From positions 62,001 through 126,000 of the forward strand of contig NZ_FCNW02000003.1 in the NCBI RefSeq assembly GCF_001544475.1: a stretch of DNA of 64,000 bases, written 5' to 3'. The notes under the pieces are model-generated. The model saw only the letters and a program-made list of their open reading frames with translations. It ran no database searches and was not told the origin of the DNA. Shown piece by piece: positions 1-13,167 of the stretch; within the stretch, counting starts at the first letter, position 1, and each line of letters begins with the position of its first letter. Source of the stretch: Caballeronia humi. GTDB taxonomy: Bacteria > Pseudomonadota > Gammaproteobacteria > Burkholderiales > Burkholderiaceae. The translations under genes and the position numbers were made by a program.

Positions 1-2591
1 GGCTCGACGTGCTGCCGCGCGCGACGATCGGCTATCGCGAGCGCACGCTGACCGAATTCGATCTCGACGCGGCGCTCGCGCGTCATCCGCAACTCATCCT
101 CGTCGACGAACTCGCGCATTCGAACGTGCCCGGCGCGCGCCATCTGAAGCGCTGGCAGGACGTGTACGAACTGATCGACGCGGGCATCGATGTCTATACG
201 ACGGTCAACGTCCAGCATCTTGAAAGTTTGAATGACGTGGTCGGCCAGATTACCGGCATCCGCGTGTTCGAGACGGTGCCCGACCGCGTGCTCGACAGCG
301 CCGACGAAGTGACGCTCGTCGACTTGCCGCCCGAAGAACTGCTCGAGCGCCTCGGCCAGGGCAAGGTCTACATGCCGCAGCAGGCCGAGCGCGCGGTCCA
401 CAATTTCTTTCGCAAGGGCAACCTGATCGCGCTGCGCGAGCTGGCGCTCAGACGCACGGCCGATCGTGTCGATGCGCAGATGCGGGAGTATCGAGCGGAT
501 CGTTCGATCGCGCACATCTGGCAGGCGCGCGAGCGGCTTCTGGTGTGCGTCGGTCCCGGCAGCGATGCGCCCGCGCTCGTGCGTGCCGCCGCGCGTCTCG
601 CCGCGAGCCTCACGGCCGACTGGATCGCGGCCTACGTCGAAACGCCGCGTCTGCAGAAGCTGCCGGATGCGCGCCGCGAACGCACGATGCAGGCGCTTAA
701 ATTCGCCACCGAACTCGGCGCGGAAACGGTGACGCTCGCAGGCGACGATGCCGTCGCGACGCTGATCGGCTATGCGCAGGCGCGCAACGTATCGAAGCTG
801 GTCGCGGGGACTTCGGCGCGGCGCGGGCTTGCGCGGCTGGTCCGGCGGCCGTTCAGCGAGCGCCTCGCCGAGCGCGCCGGCGACCTCGATCTCACCTTGA
901 TCCGCGCACGAGAGGGCGCGCGCCACGCACCCGCCGACTCACCGGATGCCGCCGCGAGCGCCTGGCGCGACGCGCTTTCGGCGGCGCGCGAGCAGCGCTC
1001 GCCGCCGAGAGCGTATGCGTACGCGGTCGCGATTTGCGCGACGGCGACGCTCATCGCGAGCGCCGTCAGCGATCGCCTCGATCTCGCGAACCTCGTGATG
1101 CTGTACCTGCTCGGCGTCGTGTTCACCGCCGTGCGGCTCGGGCGCGGTCCCGGCGTGATGCTGTCGTTCCTCTCCGTCGCCGCGTTCGATTTCTTCTTCG
1201 TGCCGCCGCGCATGTCGCTGTCGGTGTCGGATACGCAATACGTGCTGACCTTCGCCGGCATGCTGCTGACGTCGCTCGTGATCAGCCATCTCACGTCGAG
1301 CCTGCGGCGCGAGGCGCGCGTCGCCGAGAAGCGCGAGCGGCGCACGAGCGCGATGTACGCGATGGCAGGCGAACTGGGCGCGGCGCTCGCGACCGAGCAG
1401 ATCGTCGGCATCGGCATGCGGCATGTGAGCGAAGTGTTCCGCGCGCAGGTCGCGATGCTCCTGCCCGACAGCGCCGACAAGGTGCGTCAGAAGCTCGATA
1501 CGACCGCCGCCGATAGCGCCACGTTTTTGCTCGATGCCAAGGCGCTCGACACGGACGTCGCCCAGTGGGTCTACGACCAGCAAAAACCAGCGGGGCGCGG
1601 CACCGACACGCTGCCTGCCGCCGCGGCGCTCTACTTGCCGCTCAGGGCGCCGATGCGCACGCGCGGCGTGCTGGCCGTGTTGACTCGCGATCCGGCCGAA
1701 CTCGACGTGCCCGAGCAAAAACGCATGCTCGACACGTTCGCCGCGCAGATCGCGCTTGCGCTGGAGCGCGTGCATTACGTCGATATCGCCCGCGATGCGC
1801 TCGTCAGCATGGAGTCCGAGCGGCTGCGCAATTCGCTGTTGTCGGCGGTGTCGCACGACTTGCGCACGCCGCTGACGGCGATAGTCGGCTTCGCTTCGAT
1901 GCTCGGTCAATCGAACGGCGATGTGCGCTCGCCCGCGAACGCCGAGCTGATCGAAGCGATCCACGACGAATCGTTGCGCATGACGAGCATCGTCGCCAAC
2001 GTGCTCGACATGGCGCGGCTGCAGGCGGGCGGTTTGCGGCTGAACCGGCAGTGGACGCTGCTAGAGGAAACGGTCGGCGCCGCGCTTCGGGCGTGCCGGC
2101 GAATGCTCGGCAATCGCGCGGTCGACGTGCACCTTCCCGCCGATTTGCCGCTCGTGCAGCTCGACGCCGTGCTGATGGAGCGGCTACTGTCCAACCTGCT
2201 GGAGAACGCGTCGAAATACACGCCCGCCGATGCGCGGCTTGCGATCGGCGCGGAGCGTATCGATATCGACGGCAAGCCGTTCGTGCGCGTGACGATCGAC
2301 GATACCGGCCCGGGCCTGCCGCCCGCGATGGTCGATCGCGTGTTCGAGACGTTCACGCGCGGCGAGAAGGAATCGGCACAACCGGGGATCGGGCTCGGAC
2401 TCTCGATTTGCCGCGCGATCGTCGAGGCGCACGGCGGTACAATCGGCGCGGCCAACCGGGCGGACGAAGGAGGGCGTGTCGAAGGCGCGCGCTTCTGGTT
2501 CACGCTGCCCGTCGATGCGCCGCCGCCCGCGCCGGCTCTCGAAGAAGACCCGGCGGTGCTTGAACCGCCCGTATCGAAGACCACGACATGA
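1..2591 (+). CDS. kdpD: Sensor histidine kinase KdpD, 5' end cut off by window edge
   Basis: Membrane sensor kinase that, with KdpE, controls the high-affinity Kdp potassium ATPase. The reading frame is open from the first base, so the true start and the N-terminal Walker A loop lie outside the window. Visible in order: the end of the KdpD N-terminal ATPase-like domain with LILVDELAHSN (Walker B-like) and YTTVNVQHLESLNDVV; a universal-stress-like domain; about four hydrophobic segments around 1020-1290 (DUF4118 region); a GAF-like region; the H-box SAVSHDLRTPLTAIVG with the phospho-accepting His codon at 1854; and the N box NLLENASKYTP, DDTGPGLP and GIGLGLSICRAIVEAHGG of the ATPase domain. 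About 860 residues are present against roughly 900-950 for the family, so little is missing. It overlaps kdpE by 4 bp (ATGA). kdpFABC probably lies upstream (inference). Confidence 0.96.
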   Translation, partial: LDVLPRATIGYRERTLTEFDLDAALARHPQLILVDELAHSNVPGARHLKRWQDVYELIDAGIDVYTTVNVQHLESLNDVVGQITGIRVFETVPDRVLDSADEVTLVDLPPEELLERLGQGKVYMPQQAERAVHNFFRKGNLIALRELALRRTADRVDAQMREYRADRSIAHIWQARERLLVCVGPGSDAPALVRAAARLAASLTADWIAAYVETPRLQKLPDARRERTMQALKFATELGAETVTLAGDDAVATLIGYAQARNVSKLVAGTSARRGLARLVRRPFSERLAERAGDLDLTLIRAREGARHAPADSPDAAASAWRDALSAAREQRSPPRAYAYAVAICATATLIASAVSDRLDLANLVMLYLLGVVFTAVRLGRGPGVMLSFLSVAAFDFFFVPPRMSLSVSDTQYVLTFAGMLLTSLVISHLTSSLRREARVAEKRERRTSAMYAMAGELGAALATEQIVGIGMRHVSEVFRAQVAMLLPDSADKVRQKLDTTAADSATFLLDAKALDTDVAQWVYDQQKPAGRGTDTLPAAAALYLPLRAPMRTRGVLAVLTRDPAELDVPEQKRMLDTFAAQIALALERVHYVDIARDALVSMESERLRNSLLSAVSHDLRTPLTAIVGFASMLGQSNGDVRSPANAELIEAIHDESLRMTSIVANVLDMARLQAGGLRLNRQWTLLEETVGAALRACRRMLGNRAVDVHLPADLPLVQLDAVLMERLLSNLLENASKYTPADARLAIGAERIDIDGKPFVRVTIDDTGPGLPPAMVDRVFETFTRGEKESAQPGIGLGLSICRAIVEAHGGTIGAANRADEGGRVEGARFWFTLPVDAPPPAPALEEDPAVLEPPVSKTTT

Positions 2592-3286
2592 CTGAGCCGA
2601 CCGTTACCGTCGTCCTGATCGAAGACGAAAAGCAGATCCGACGCTTCGTGCGCGTCTCGCTCGAAGCGGAGGGCATTGCGGTGCACGAAGCGGAGACGGG
2701 CAAGCAGGGGCTCGTCGAGGCGGCGACGCGCAAGCCCGATCTCGTGATCGTCGATCTGGGATTGCCGGATACCGACGGCATCGACGTGATTCGCGAATTG
2801 CGAAGCTGGACCGAGTTGCCGGTGATCGTGCTGTCGGCGCGCACGCAGGAAGAAGAGAAGGTCGCCGCGCTCGATGCCGGCGCCGACGATTACCTGACCA
2901 AGCCGTTCGGGGTGTCGGAGCTGATGGCGCGGATTCGTGCGCATCTGCGACGGCGGAATCAGGCGGCGGGGAGCGAATCGCCGCGGGTCTCGTTTGGAGC
3001 GGTGGTGGTCGATCTTGGGCTGCGGCAAGTGACGCGCGACGGCGCGCCCGTGCATCTGACGCCGATCGAATATCGTCTGCTCTCGACGCTCGTGCGGGAC
3101 GCGGGGCGCGTGCTGACGCATCGGCAATTGCTGCGCGAGGTATGGGGGCCGTCGCATGTGGACAGTAACCACTACCTGCGCATTTATATGGCGCATTTAC
3201 GGCAGAAGCTCGAGCGCGATGCCGCGCAACCCGAGCATATCGTGACGGAGACGGGGGTGGGGTATCGGTTGGTGGGGGCGTCCTAG
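2588..3286 (+). CDS. kdpE: DNA-binding response regulator KdpE
   Basis: OmpR-type response regulator, partner of KdpD, expected to activate kdp transcription. The receiver domain covers residues 1-115: acidic pocket IEDE near residue 11, phospho-acceptor D56 in VDLGLP, and K105 in YLTKPFG. The C-terminal winged helix covers about 130-230 (VHLTPIEYRLLSTL, then YLRIYMAHLRQKLE). Length of 232 residues is standard. The ATG sits inside the kdpD stop (ATGA), which indicates translational coupling. Its TAG stop overlaps, on the other strand, the stop of the convergent oxidoreductase gene through a shared CTAG. Confidence 0.96.
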   Translation: MTEPTVTVVLIEDEKQIRRFVRVSLEAEGIAVHEAETGKQGLVEAATRKPDLVIVDLGLPDTDGIDVIRELRSWTELPVIVLSARTQEEEKVAALDAGADDYLTKPFGVSELMARIRAHLRRRNQAAGSESPRVSFGAVVVDLGLRQVTRDGAPVHLTPIEYRLLSTLVRDAGRVLTHRQLLREVWGPSHVDSNHYLRIYMAHLRQKLERDAAQPEHIVTETGVGYRLVGAS

Positions 3287-3933
3287 CTGGCTAGCGCTTC
3301 GAGTTCATCCAACACGTCATCGATCGCCGCGTCCCCGCCGATAAACCCGACCACTTTATCTTTCACCCTGCGCTTCACGCTTTCGACCGCGATCCGCGCC
3401 ACATCTTCGCGCGACACCGCAGGCACATTCGCCGAACGCTCGCTCGCCAACGCGATCGTCCCGCTGGCCGCTTCATCCGACAGCGGACCCGGCCGCAGGA
3501 TCACATACGGCACGCCGCGCTTTTGCACGTAGTCGTCGCTTTCGCGCTTCATTTTCGCGTAATGCTTCAGCGCCAGCGGATTTGCCTCGGGCCAGTACGC
3601 CGAGATCGCGCTGATCACGACGAGTTGCTGTACGCGCCTGCGCTTTGCGTAATCGGCGGTGCGCTCGACGGCGTCGCGATCGATCGCGCGCTCCTCGTTC
3701 ACGCCCTCCGTTTCCGCCGATCCGGCGGCGTAGATGACGTGCGTGATGTCGTCGAAGGCGTGCGAAAAATCGTGCGTGAGATCGCCGAGCACGATCTCGG
3801 CGCCGAGCGCGGCGAATTCGGGTTTGTGCGCGGATTTGCGCAACAGTGCCTTGAACGCAATGCCTTCATGTTGCAACTGCCGCGCGATGTGGCGGCCCGT
3901 ACGGCCGTGCGCGCCGATCAGCAGGACTTTCAT
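3283..3933 (-). CDS. NAD(P)-binding atypical SDR-family protein
   Basis: Rossmann-fold protein of 216 residues. The start MKVLLIGAHGRTGRHIARQL carries the GxxGxxG dinucleotide-binding loop. Further features are VLGDL after the second strand, a Tyr-rich segment HYAKMKRESDDYV and VILRPGPLSDE, as in NmrA/YwnB-like atypical short-chain dehydrogenases (SDR5 type). Such proteins reduce small substrates or act as redox-sensing NADP-binding proteins; the substrate cannot be read from sequence. It is convergent with kdpE with a 4-bp stop overlap and divergent from nothing nearby (mdtC ends 72 bp away on the same strand), so it may share read-through from the mdt operon. Function beyond nucleotide binding is uncertain. 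Confidence 0.85.
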   Translation of the reverse strand: MKVLLIGAHGRTGRHIARQLQHEGIAFKALLRKSAHKPEFAALGAEIVLGDLTHDFSHAFDDITHVIYAAGSAETEGVNEERAIDRDAVERTADYAKRRRVQQLVVISAISAYWPEANPLALKHYAKMKRESDDYVQKRGVPYVILRPGPLSDEAASGTIALASERSANVPAVSREDVARIAVESVKRRVKDKVVGFIGGDAAIDDVLDELEALAS

Positions 3934-4004
3934 TGAAAACGCTCCTTGTGAGGTTGGAGTGTCTAAACGTTAAGCGATTTTTTCGAATCCTGCTGTCCGG
4001 ACTA

Positions 4005-7310
<3,306 letters not shown>

Positions 7311-7314
7311 CGCG

Positions 7315-10300
7315 TCACTCCGCTTCGCTGACCGGACGCGGCGGCGCCCCGCGATTAAAGCGCTCCCGCACGCGGCGGCCGAGCGAATCGAATGCGAGGT
7401 AGATCACCGGCGTCGTGAAGAGCGTCAGCAACTGCGAGACGATCAGCCCGCCAACGATCGCGATCCCCAGCGGATGGCGCAGTTCAGACCCTGCGCCCCA
7501 GCCGATCATCAGCGGCAGCGCGCCGAGGAGGGCGGCGAGCGTCGTCATCAGGATCGGGCGGAAGCGCAGCAGACACGCCTGGAAAATCGCGTCGCGCGGC
7601 GACTTCCCTTCTTCGCGCTCGGCTTCGAGCGCGAAGTCGATCATCATGATCGCGTTCTTCTTCACGATGCCGATCAACAGCACGATGCCGATGATCCCGA
7701 TGATGTCGAGATCGTGCCCGGTGATCATCAGCGAGAGCAGCGCGCCGACGCCTGCTGACGGCAACGTGGAAAGAATCGTGATCGGGTGAATGAAGCTCTC
7801 GTATAGCACGCCGAGCACGATGTACATCGTGACGATCGCGGCGAGGATCAGGAACAGCTCGTTCGACAGCGACGCCTGGAACGCGAGCGCCGCGCCCTGG
7901 AACCGGATCTGGAACGCCGCGGGCAGGCCGACTTCCTGCTTCGCCTTGTCGATTGCCTTTACGGCCGCGCCGAGCGAGGCGCCGGGCGCGAGGTTGAACG
8001 AGACGGTCGTCGCCGGGAACTGGCCCAGGTGCGTGACGAGCAGGGGCGCCGCGCGCTCGTGGAACTTGGCGATGGCCGAGAGCGGCACCTGTCCGCTCGA
8101 CGCGGTGGACGAAGGCAGGTAGATGCCGTTGAGCGTCTCGCTGTAGTGCGCGTCGCTCGGTTCGGCTTCGAGAATCACGCGATACTGGTTCGACTGTGTG
8201 AAGATCGTCGAGATGATCCGCTGGCCGAACGCGTCGTAGAGCGCATTGTCGACCGTGGCGGGCGTAATGCCGAAGCGCGCGGCCGTCGCCCGGTCGATCT
8301 CCACGTACACGGACTGGCCGTTCGCCTGCAAATCCGTCGCGACATCGGCGAGTTCGGGCGCGTGCTGCAGGCGCTCGACGAGCTTCGGCACCCACTCGGC
8401 GAATTCCGCCGCGTTCGGGTCGGTCAGCATGAACTGGTATTGCGTCGGGCTGACGGTGGAATCGATCGTCAGGTCCTGCACCGGCTGCATGTAGAGCCGG
8501 ATGCCGGGAATATTAGCGACCTCGTTCTGCAACGCGCGGATCACGTCGCTCGACGTGCTGCTGCGGTCGTCGCGCGGCGTCAGGTTGATCAGCATGCGGC
8601 CGCTGTTCAACGTGATATTCGTGCCGTCGACGCCGATGAACGACGTGAGACTTTCGACATCCGGATTCTTCAGGATCTGCGCGGCGAGCGCCTGCTGCTG
8701 CTCGGCCACCGCCTGATACGAGGCGGCCTGCGGCGCCTGCGTGATTGCCTGGATGACGCCCGTGTCCTGCGTCGGGAAGAAGCCCTTCGGAATCACCACG
8801 TACAGGAGCGCCGTGAGGAAAAGCGTCAGCACCGCGACGAAAAGCGTTGCGCGCTGGCGCTCCAGCACCCACGTCAGCGCGACGGCATAGCGCCCGATCA
8901 CGTAGTCGATGAACTGGTGCGCGCGCGCCTCGAAGCGCTTGCTTTCCTTCGGCGGCGTGTGGCGCAGGAGCTTCGCGCAGAGCATCGGCACGAGCGTGAG
9001 CGAGACGACCGCCGAAATCACGATCGTCACGGCAAGCGTGATCGCGAACTCGTGAAAGAGCCGGCCGACCACGTCGCCCATGAAGAGCAGCGGGATCAGC
9101 ACCGCGATCAGCGAAACCGTCAGCGAGATGATCGTGAAGCCGATCTGCTTCGAGCCCTTCAGCGCAGCCTCGAGCGGCGGATCGCCTTCCTCGACGTAGC
9201 GCGCGATGTTCTCGATCATCACAATGGCATCGTCGACGACGAAGCCGGTCGCGATCGTCAGCGCCATCAGCGAGAGGTTGTCGAGCGAGAAGCCGCACAG
9301 GTACATCACGGCGAGCGTGCCGACGAGCGATAGCGGCACCGACAAGCTCGGAATCAGCGTCGCCCAGACATTCGCGAGGAACAGGTAAATCACAAGCACG
9401 ACGAGCACCACGGAGAGCGCCAGCTCGAACTGCACGTCGCGCACGGACGCGCGGATCGTGGTCGTGCGGTCGGTGACGATGCGCACGTCGAGCGCGGCCG
9501 GCAGCGCCTGCTGCAACTGCGGCAGGATCTTCTTGATGCCGTCGACCACCTGGATCACGTTCGCGCCGGGCTGGCGCTGCACGTTCAAAATGATCGCGGG
9601 CGTCGAATCGACCCACGCGCCGAGCTTCGTGTTCTCCGGCCCTTCGACGATCGTCGCGACATCGGTCAGCATCACCGGCCGGCCGTTCTTGTACGCGACC
9701 ACCGCGCTCTGGTAGGCCGCGGCGTCGGTCAACTGGTCGTTCGCGTTGATCGTGTAGGAGCGGGTGGGGCCGTCGAAACTGCCCTTCGGCGTGTTGACGT
9801 TGAGATTCGAGATCGTGGTGCGCAGGTCGTCGATGTTGAGCCCATACGACGCAAGCGCGCGCGTGTTCGCCTGAATCCGCACGGCGGGGCGATTGCCGCC
9901 GCTCACCGACACGAGGCCGACGCCTGCTACCTGCGAGATTTTCTGCGCAAGACGCGTGTCGGCGAGGTCCTGGACTTGCGTCAAGGGCAGCGTCTTCGAA
10001 CTGATCGCGAGCGTGATGATTGGCGCGTCGGCGGGATTGACCTTCGCGTAGATCGGCGGGGCGGGCAGGTCGGACGGCAGCAGGTTGCCCGCCGCGTTGA
10101 TCGCGGCCTGCACTTCCTGCTCGGCGATATCTAGCGGCAAGTCGAGGCTGAACTGCAGCGTGATGACCGATGCGCCCGCCGAACTCTGCGACGACATCTG
10201 GTTCAGGCTCGCCATCTGGCCGAACTGCTTTTCGAGCGGCGCGGTGACGGACGACGTCATGACGTCGGGCGAGGCGCCGGGATAAAACGTCTGGACCTGG

Positions 10301-10434
10301 ATGGTCGGGTAATCGACGGCAGGCAGCGCGGAGAGCGGCAGGAAACGCAGCGCGACGAGCCCGACCAGCATGATCGCCGCCATCAGGAGCGCCGTGCCGA
10401 CCGGGCGCAGGATAAAAAGGCGTGAGGGATTCAT
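7315..10434 (-). CDS. mdtB: RND efflux transporter MdtB/MuxB-type subunit
   Basis: First of two adjacent RND permease genes, 1039 residues, the standard length. It begins [20 protein letters not shown], typical of MdtB/MuxB. Proton-relay Asp pair in [18 protein letters not shown], amphipathic and TM signature [18 protein letters not shown], and conserved periplasmic motifs such as [19 protein letters not shown] are all present. It is expected to assemble with MdtC in the inner membrane and with the adaptor MdtA. It starts 19 bp after the mdtA stop. Substrates in characterised relatives include novobiocin, deoxycholate and aztreonam-like drugs, but specificity here is not readable. The MuxB name would serve equally well. 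Confidence 0.93.
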   Translation of the reverse strand: MNPSRLFILRPVGTALLMAAIMLVGLVALRFLPLSALPAVDYPTIQVQTFYPGASPDVMTSSVTAPLEKQFGQMASLNQMSSQSSAGASVITLQFSLDLPLDIAEQEVQAAINAAGNLLPSDLPAPPIYAKVNPADAPIITLAISSKTLPLTQVQDLADTRLAQKISQVAGVGLVSVSGGNRPAVRIQANTRALASYGLNIDDLRTTISNLNVNTPKGSFDGPTRSYTINANDQLTDAAAYQSAVVAYKNGRPVMLTDVATIVEGPENTKLGAWVDSTPAIILNVQRQPGANVIQVVDGIKKILPQLQQALPAALDVRIVTDRTTTIRASVRDVQFELALSVVLVVLVIYLFLANVWATLIPSLSVPLSLVGTLAVMYLCGFSLDNLSLMALTIATGFVVDDAIVMIENIARYVEEGDPPLEAALKGSKQIGFTIISLTVSLIAVLIPLLFMGDVVGRLFHEFAITLAVTIVISAVVSLTLVPMLCAKLLRHTPPKESKRFEARAHQFIDYVIGRYAVALTWVLERQRATLFVAVLTLFLTALLYVVIPKGFFPTQDTGVIQAITQAPQAASYQAVAEQQQALAAQILKNPDVESLTSFIGVDGTNITLNSGRMLINLTPRDDRSSTSSDVIRALQNEVANIPGIRLYMQPVQDLTIDSTVSPTQYQFMLTDPNAAEFAEWVPKLVERLQHAPELADVATDLQANGQSVYVEIDRATAARFGITPATVDNALYDAFGQRIISTIFTQSNQYRVILEAEPSDAHYSETLNGIYLPSSTASSGQVPLSAIAKFHERAAPLLVTHLGQFPATTVSFNLAPGASLGAAVKAIDKAKQEVGLPAAFQIRFQGAALAFQASLSNELFLILAAIVTMYIVLGVLYESFIHPITILSTLPSAGVGALLSLMITGHDLDIIGIIGIVLLIGIVKKNAIMMIDFALEAEREEGKSPRDAIFQACLLRFRPILMTTLAALLGALPLMIGWGAGSELRHPLGIAIVGGLIVSQLLTLFTTPVIYLAFDSLGRRVRERFNRGAPPRPVSEAE

Positions 10435-10453
10435 GCTCTACGTGCCCGGCCGT

Positions 10454-11824
10454 TCATGGCTGCGACTGCTGATGACGGCGGCCGGCGTGATGCGCGCCCG
10501 AGGCGCCCGAAGCAGCCGATGCCGGAACCGCAGCGGAAGCACTTGAAGCACCCGAAGCACCGGTCGGCTTATCGGCGGGGATCGTGATCTTCGCGCCTTC
10601 CTTCAGCCGGTCCGAACCGTCGATCACCACGCGCTCGCCCGCTTGCAGACCGGTCTTGATGCTGGTGCGCTCGCCATCGACCGGGCCGATTTTCACGTTG
10701 CGCACGGTCACCGTGTTGTCCGGCTTCACCACATAAACGAACGCGCCCGACGAGCCGTTCAGCACCGCCGAAGTCGGCGCGATCGTCGCGTTCTTGATGA
10801 CATCGACGAGCAGCTTCGTGTTCACGAACTGATTCGGGAACAGTATGTTCTGATGGTTCGCGAAGGTCGCGCGCAGCTTGACAGTGCCGGTCGTCGTGTC
10901 GATCTGGTTGTCCACCGTTTCGAGATAGCCGGCTTCGAGCGACGTGGTATTGGCGCGGTCGTAGGCCGTCACCGACATCTTCACGCCCGCGCGCATCGGC
11001 TTCATGATCGCGGTGAGATTGTCCTCGGAGGTCGTGAAGATCACGCTGATCGGCTGCAATTGCGTAATCACGACGACACCGTTCGTATCGCCCGTGGTGA
11101 CGTAATTGCCCGGATCGACCTGCCGCAGCCCGACGCGCCCCGACACCGGCGCCGTAATGCGCGCGTAGGTCAGATCGAGCTTGTAGGTATCGACGTTCGC
11201 CTGGTCCGATTTCACCGCGCCTTCATATTGCTTGACGAGCGATGCCTGCGTATCGACCTGCTGCTTCGCGATCGAATCTTGTGACAGCAGCGTCTGATAG
11301 CGCTGCAAGTCGAGCCGCGCGGTTTGCAGCAGCGCCTGGTCCTTCGCGAGCGTGCCTTGCGCGTTGCGCAGCGAGATTTCATAGGGGCGCGGGTCGATCT
11401 GCGCGAGCAGGTCGCCCTTCTTGACCATCTGGCCTTCCTTGAACGCGACATCGACGAGGATGCCGTTCAGCTGCGTCTTCACGGTCACGTTCGCGAGCGG
11501 CGTCACCGTGCCGAGCGAATTGATGACGACGGGCATCTCGCCCGTCTTGACGGTAGCCACATGCACCGGCTGCGGCTGGTTCGCCTGATTCGCGCCGCCG
11601 CGCCGCCCGCCCCCAGTCGACGATCCCGCCTGCTGCGCCTTCGCTGGATCGTTGCGGCTCCACGGATGCCACCACGCGAGCGCCCCGCCGATGATCAGCA
11701 GCGCGACGATCAGCCATCCGAAGCGGCGCCGCGCGGGGCGGGGAGAAGTGGCGGAAAGCGAGGGGTCGGTCGTGCGCGGCGGCGGCGTTGGCGTTTGCGT
11801 CGGAGAATTTTTCTGGTCGTCCAT
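10454..11824 (-). CDS. mdtA: RND efflux periplasmic adaptor MdtA/MuxA-type
   Basis: Membrane fusion protein of 456 residues that links MdtBC to an outer membrane channel. A Pro/Thr-rich cytoplasmic start is followed by one hydrophobic anchor (FGWLIVALLIIGGALAWW, about residues 35-52) with no lipobox, then a Gly/Arg/Asn linker. The biotinyl-lipoyl half-motif (PLANVTVKTQLNGILVDVAF), an alpha hairpin (about 130-200) and beta-barrel follow, ending in an Ala/Ser/Gly/His-rich tail. First gene of the leftward operon, upstream of mdtB. The 335-bp upstream region contains a wide inverted repeat that may be a regulator site. Confidence 0.92.
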   Translation of the reverse strand: MDDQKNSPTQTPTPPPRTTDPSLSATSPRPARRRFGWLIVALLIIGGALAWWHPWSRNDPAKAQQAGSSTGGGRRGGANQANQPQPVHVATVKTGEMPVVINSLGTVTPLANVTVKTQLNGILVDVAFKEGQMVKKGDLLAQIDPRPYEISLRNAQGTLAKDQALLQTARLDLQRYQTLLSQDSIAKQQVDTQASLVKQYEGAVKSDQANVDTYKLDLTYARITAPVSGRVGLRQVDPGNYVTTGDTNGVVVITQLQPISVIFTTSEDNLTAIMKPMRAGVKMSVTAYDRANTTSLEAGYLETVDNQIDTTTGTVKLRATFANHQNILFPNQFVNTKLLVDVIKNATIAPTSAVLNGSSGAFVYVVKPDNTVTVRNVKIGPVDGERTSIKTGLQAGERVVIDGSDRLKEGAKITIPADKPTGASGASSASAAVPASAASGASGAHHAGRRHQQSQP

Positions 11825-12014
11825 CGTGTGGTGGCTTGCGTGTTTCGGTGATGTCGTTCGGGGCGCGGAGGGCGGTCGGGCGCCCGTGGACGCGAGGCGC
11901 CGGCGAATTCGATCGATGTTGATTTTCCCGCGCGAAACCCGGGAGGTCTTCGTCTGGAAAGCTTTGAAAGCCGGGGCCCGGGCCCGCGAAGCATGATGCT
12001 ACGTCCCGCCCTTC

Positions 12015-12058
12015 GTAACAGTCCAGCTATCTTTCTTTCGGATGATTACGAGTGTTAC
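12015..12058. promoter_or_regulatory. Inverted repeat upstream of mdtA (possible operator)
   Basis: In the 335-bp gap between mdtA and iclR (11825-12159) the arms GTAACA (12015-12020) and TGTTAC (12053-12058) form an inverted repeat with a 32-nt spacer. It is the only notable symmetric element there and lies about 190 bp before the mdtA start on the coding strand. It may bind a regulator of the efflux operon, but 6-bp arms are short and this could be chance. The rest of the gap is GC-rich with nothing else I can name. Confidence 0.25.
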
Positions 12059-12159
12059 ATCGTGCGCGGTGCGGCGGCGCGCAGGATTACAGGCGCTCCG
12101 CATGCATCACGCGGCGCATCACGCGTTTTCATGCGATGACGCCGCGTGGCAAAGACCAA

Positions 12160-12990
12160 CTATTCGGCGAGGCGCGCAGACGGTGTCCCGCCGATCTCGT
12201 GGACGATCTTGTCGACGTAGCCGAGCAGCGCCGGCGCGACGGTTTCGATCAGCGTATCGCGCGGGCACTGATGCGCCGCGCCACCGCAGTTCACGGCGTA
12301 GCGCTGTCCCGACGGTCCGACGAAGCCCGCCGCGACCGCGTTCAGCCCGTGGTGCCATTCGCCGGTCGAGATCGCGAAGCCGAGCGTGCGCACGGCGTCG
12401 AGTCCGGTCTGCAAGCCGCCGATGATGCTCGGCCAGTCGTCGCCGGCTGCGGTCTGGACGCTTGCAATCAGCGTCTGCCGCTCGGCGGCCGGCAGCACTG
12501 ACAGATACGCGCGGCCCACGGCGGTCCGGCACAGATCGATCCGTCCGCCCACTTCCAGACGCGACACAAGCACGGCGGAGCGCGGCCGGATGGCATCGAT
12601 CACGACCATCTCCAGCCGGTCGCGCACTGCGAGATGGACGCTCAGGCCCGTCAACTCGGCGAGCTCGATGAGAAACGGCCGCGCGCGGGCGCGGATATCG
12701 AAGTTACGCAGGAACCCGTTGCTCAGTTCCAGCACGGAAGCGGTCAGCACGAAGCGCTCGCTGTCTGGCAGCCGGAACAGCAGCCCCGTGTTGACGAGCG
12801 TCGCGGTAATTCGCGAGACGGTTGGTTTGGGGATGCCGGTCCATTCGGTCAGCTCGCGATTGCTTACCGGCGCATCGGCGCCGGCGATGCGGCGCAGGAC
12901 ATCCAGTCCGCGCGCGAGCGCAGTGACTTCCTCGCCATCTCTTTCCTTGCCTTTTTCCCGACCGGAGGGTCGGCTCTCGGGTTTGTTCAT
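12160..12990 (-). CDS. IclR-family transcriptional regulator
   Basis: One-component regulator of 276 residues. The N-terminal winged helix-turn-helix covers about residues 24-85 (ALARGLDVLRRI, NRELTEWTGIPKPTVSRITATL). The IclR effector-binding domain covers about 95-260, with PFLIELAELTGLSVHLAV, CRTAVGRAYL and the C-terminal FAISTGEWHHGLNAVAAGFV. IclR proteins usually bind small carboxylates or aromatic acids and often regulate a neighbouring catabolic or transport gene. The nearest candidates are the lactate permease upstream or the gene itself. The start codon is preceded by an A-rich stretch and no clear Shine-Dalgarno, so the exact start is less certain. A 13-bp AAAAC/GTTTT palindrome lies just upstream. 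Confidence 0.9.
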   Translation of the reverse strand: MNKPESRPSGREKGKERDGEEVTALARGLDVLRRIAGADAPVSNRELTEWTGIPKPTVSRITATLVNTGLLFRLPDSERFVLTASVLELSNGFLRNFDIRARARPFLIELAELTGLSVHLAVRDRLEMVVIDAIRPRSAVLVSRLEVGGRIDLCRTAVGRAYLSVLPAAERQTLIASVQTAAGDDWPSIIGGLQTGLDAVRTLGFAISTGEWHHGLNAVAAGFVGPSGQRYAVNCGGAAHQCPRDTLIETVAPALLGYVDKIVHEIGGTPSARLAE

Positions 12991-12999
12991 TGTTTTTTT

Positions 13000-13012
13000 A
13001 AAACATCGTTTT
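13000..13012. promoter_or_regulatory. Palindrome before iclR-type gene, candidate autoregulatory operator
   Basis: AAAACATCGTTTT is a perfect inverted repeat (5-bp arms, 3-bp centre) starting 10 bp upstream of the regulator's start codon. IclR-family proteins bind short AT-rich palindromes overlapping promoters and commonly repress themselves. The position fits such a role, but no binding evidence exists. Confidence 0.35.
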
Positions 13013-13167
13013 GTTTGGGGCTTGAAGCTTGGATGATACGCGAACTCTTTTTTTCAACTTTGCAGGGCATGCAAGCCTTACGAAAAGGTGCAGATGCCGC
13101 GACACTTTTCCACTTTCGCACTTTCCAGTAAGCATGTTGGGCAGATGCCCAAGTCACGAAATTTTGC

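Noticed and set aside
11975..11992. GC-rich palindrome around GGGGCCCGGGCCC upstream of mdtA
   Set aside because: Simple G/C repeats are common in this base composition, no T run follows, and no role can be supported.
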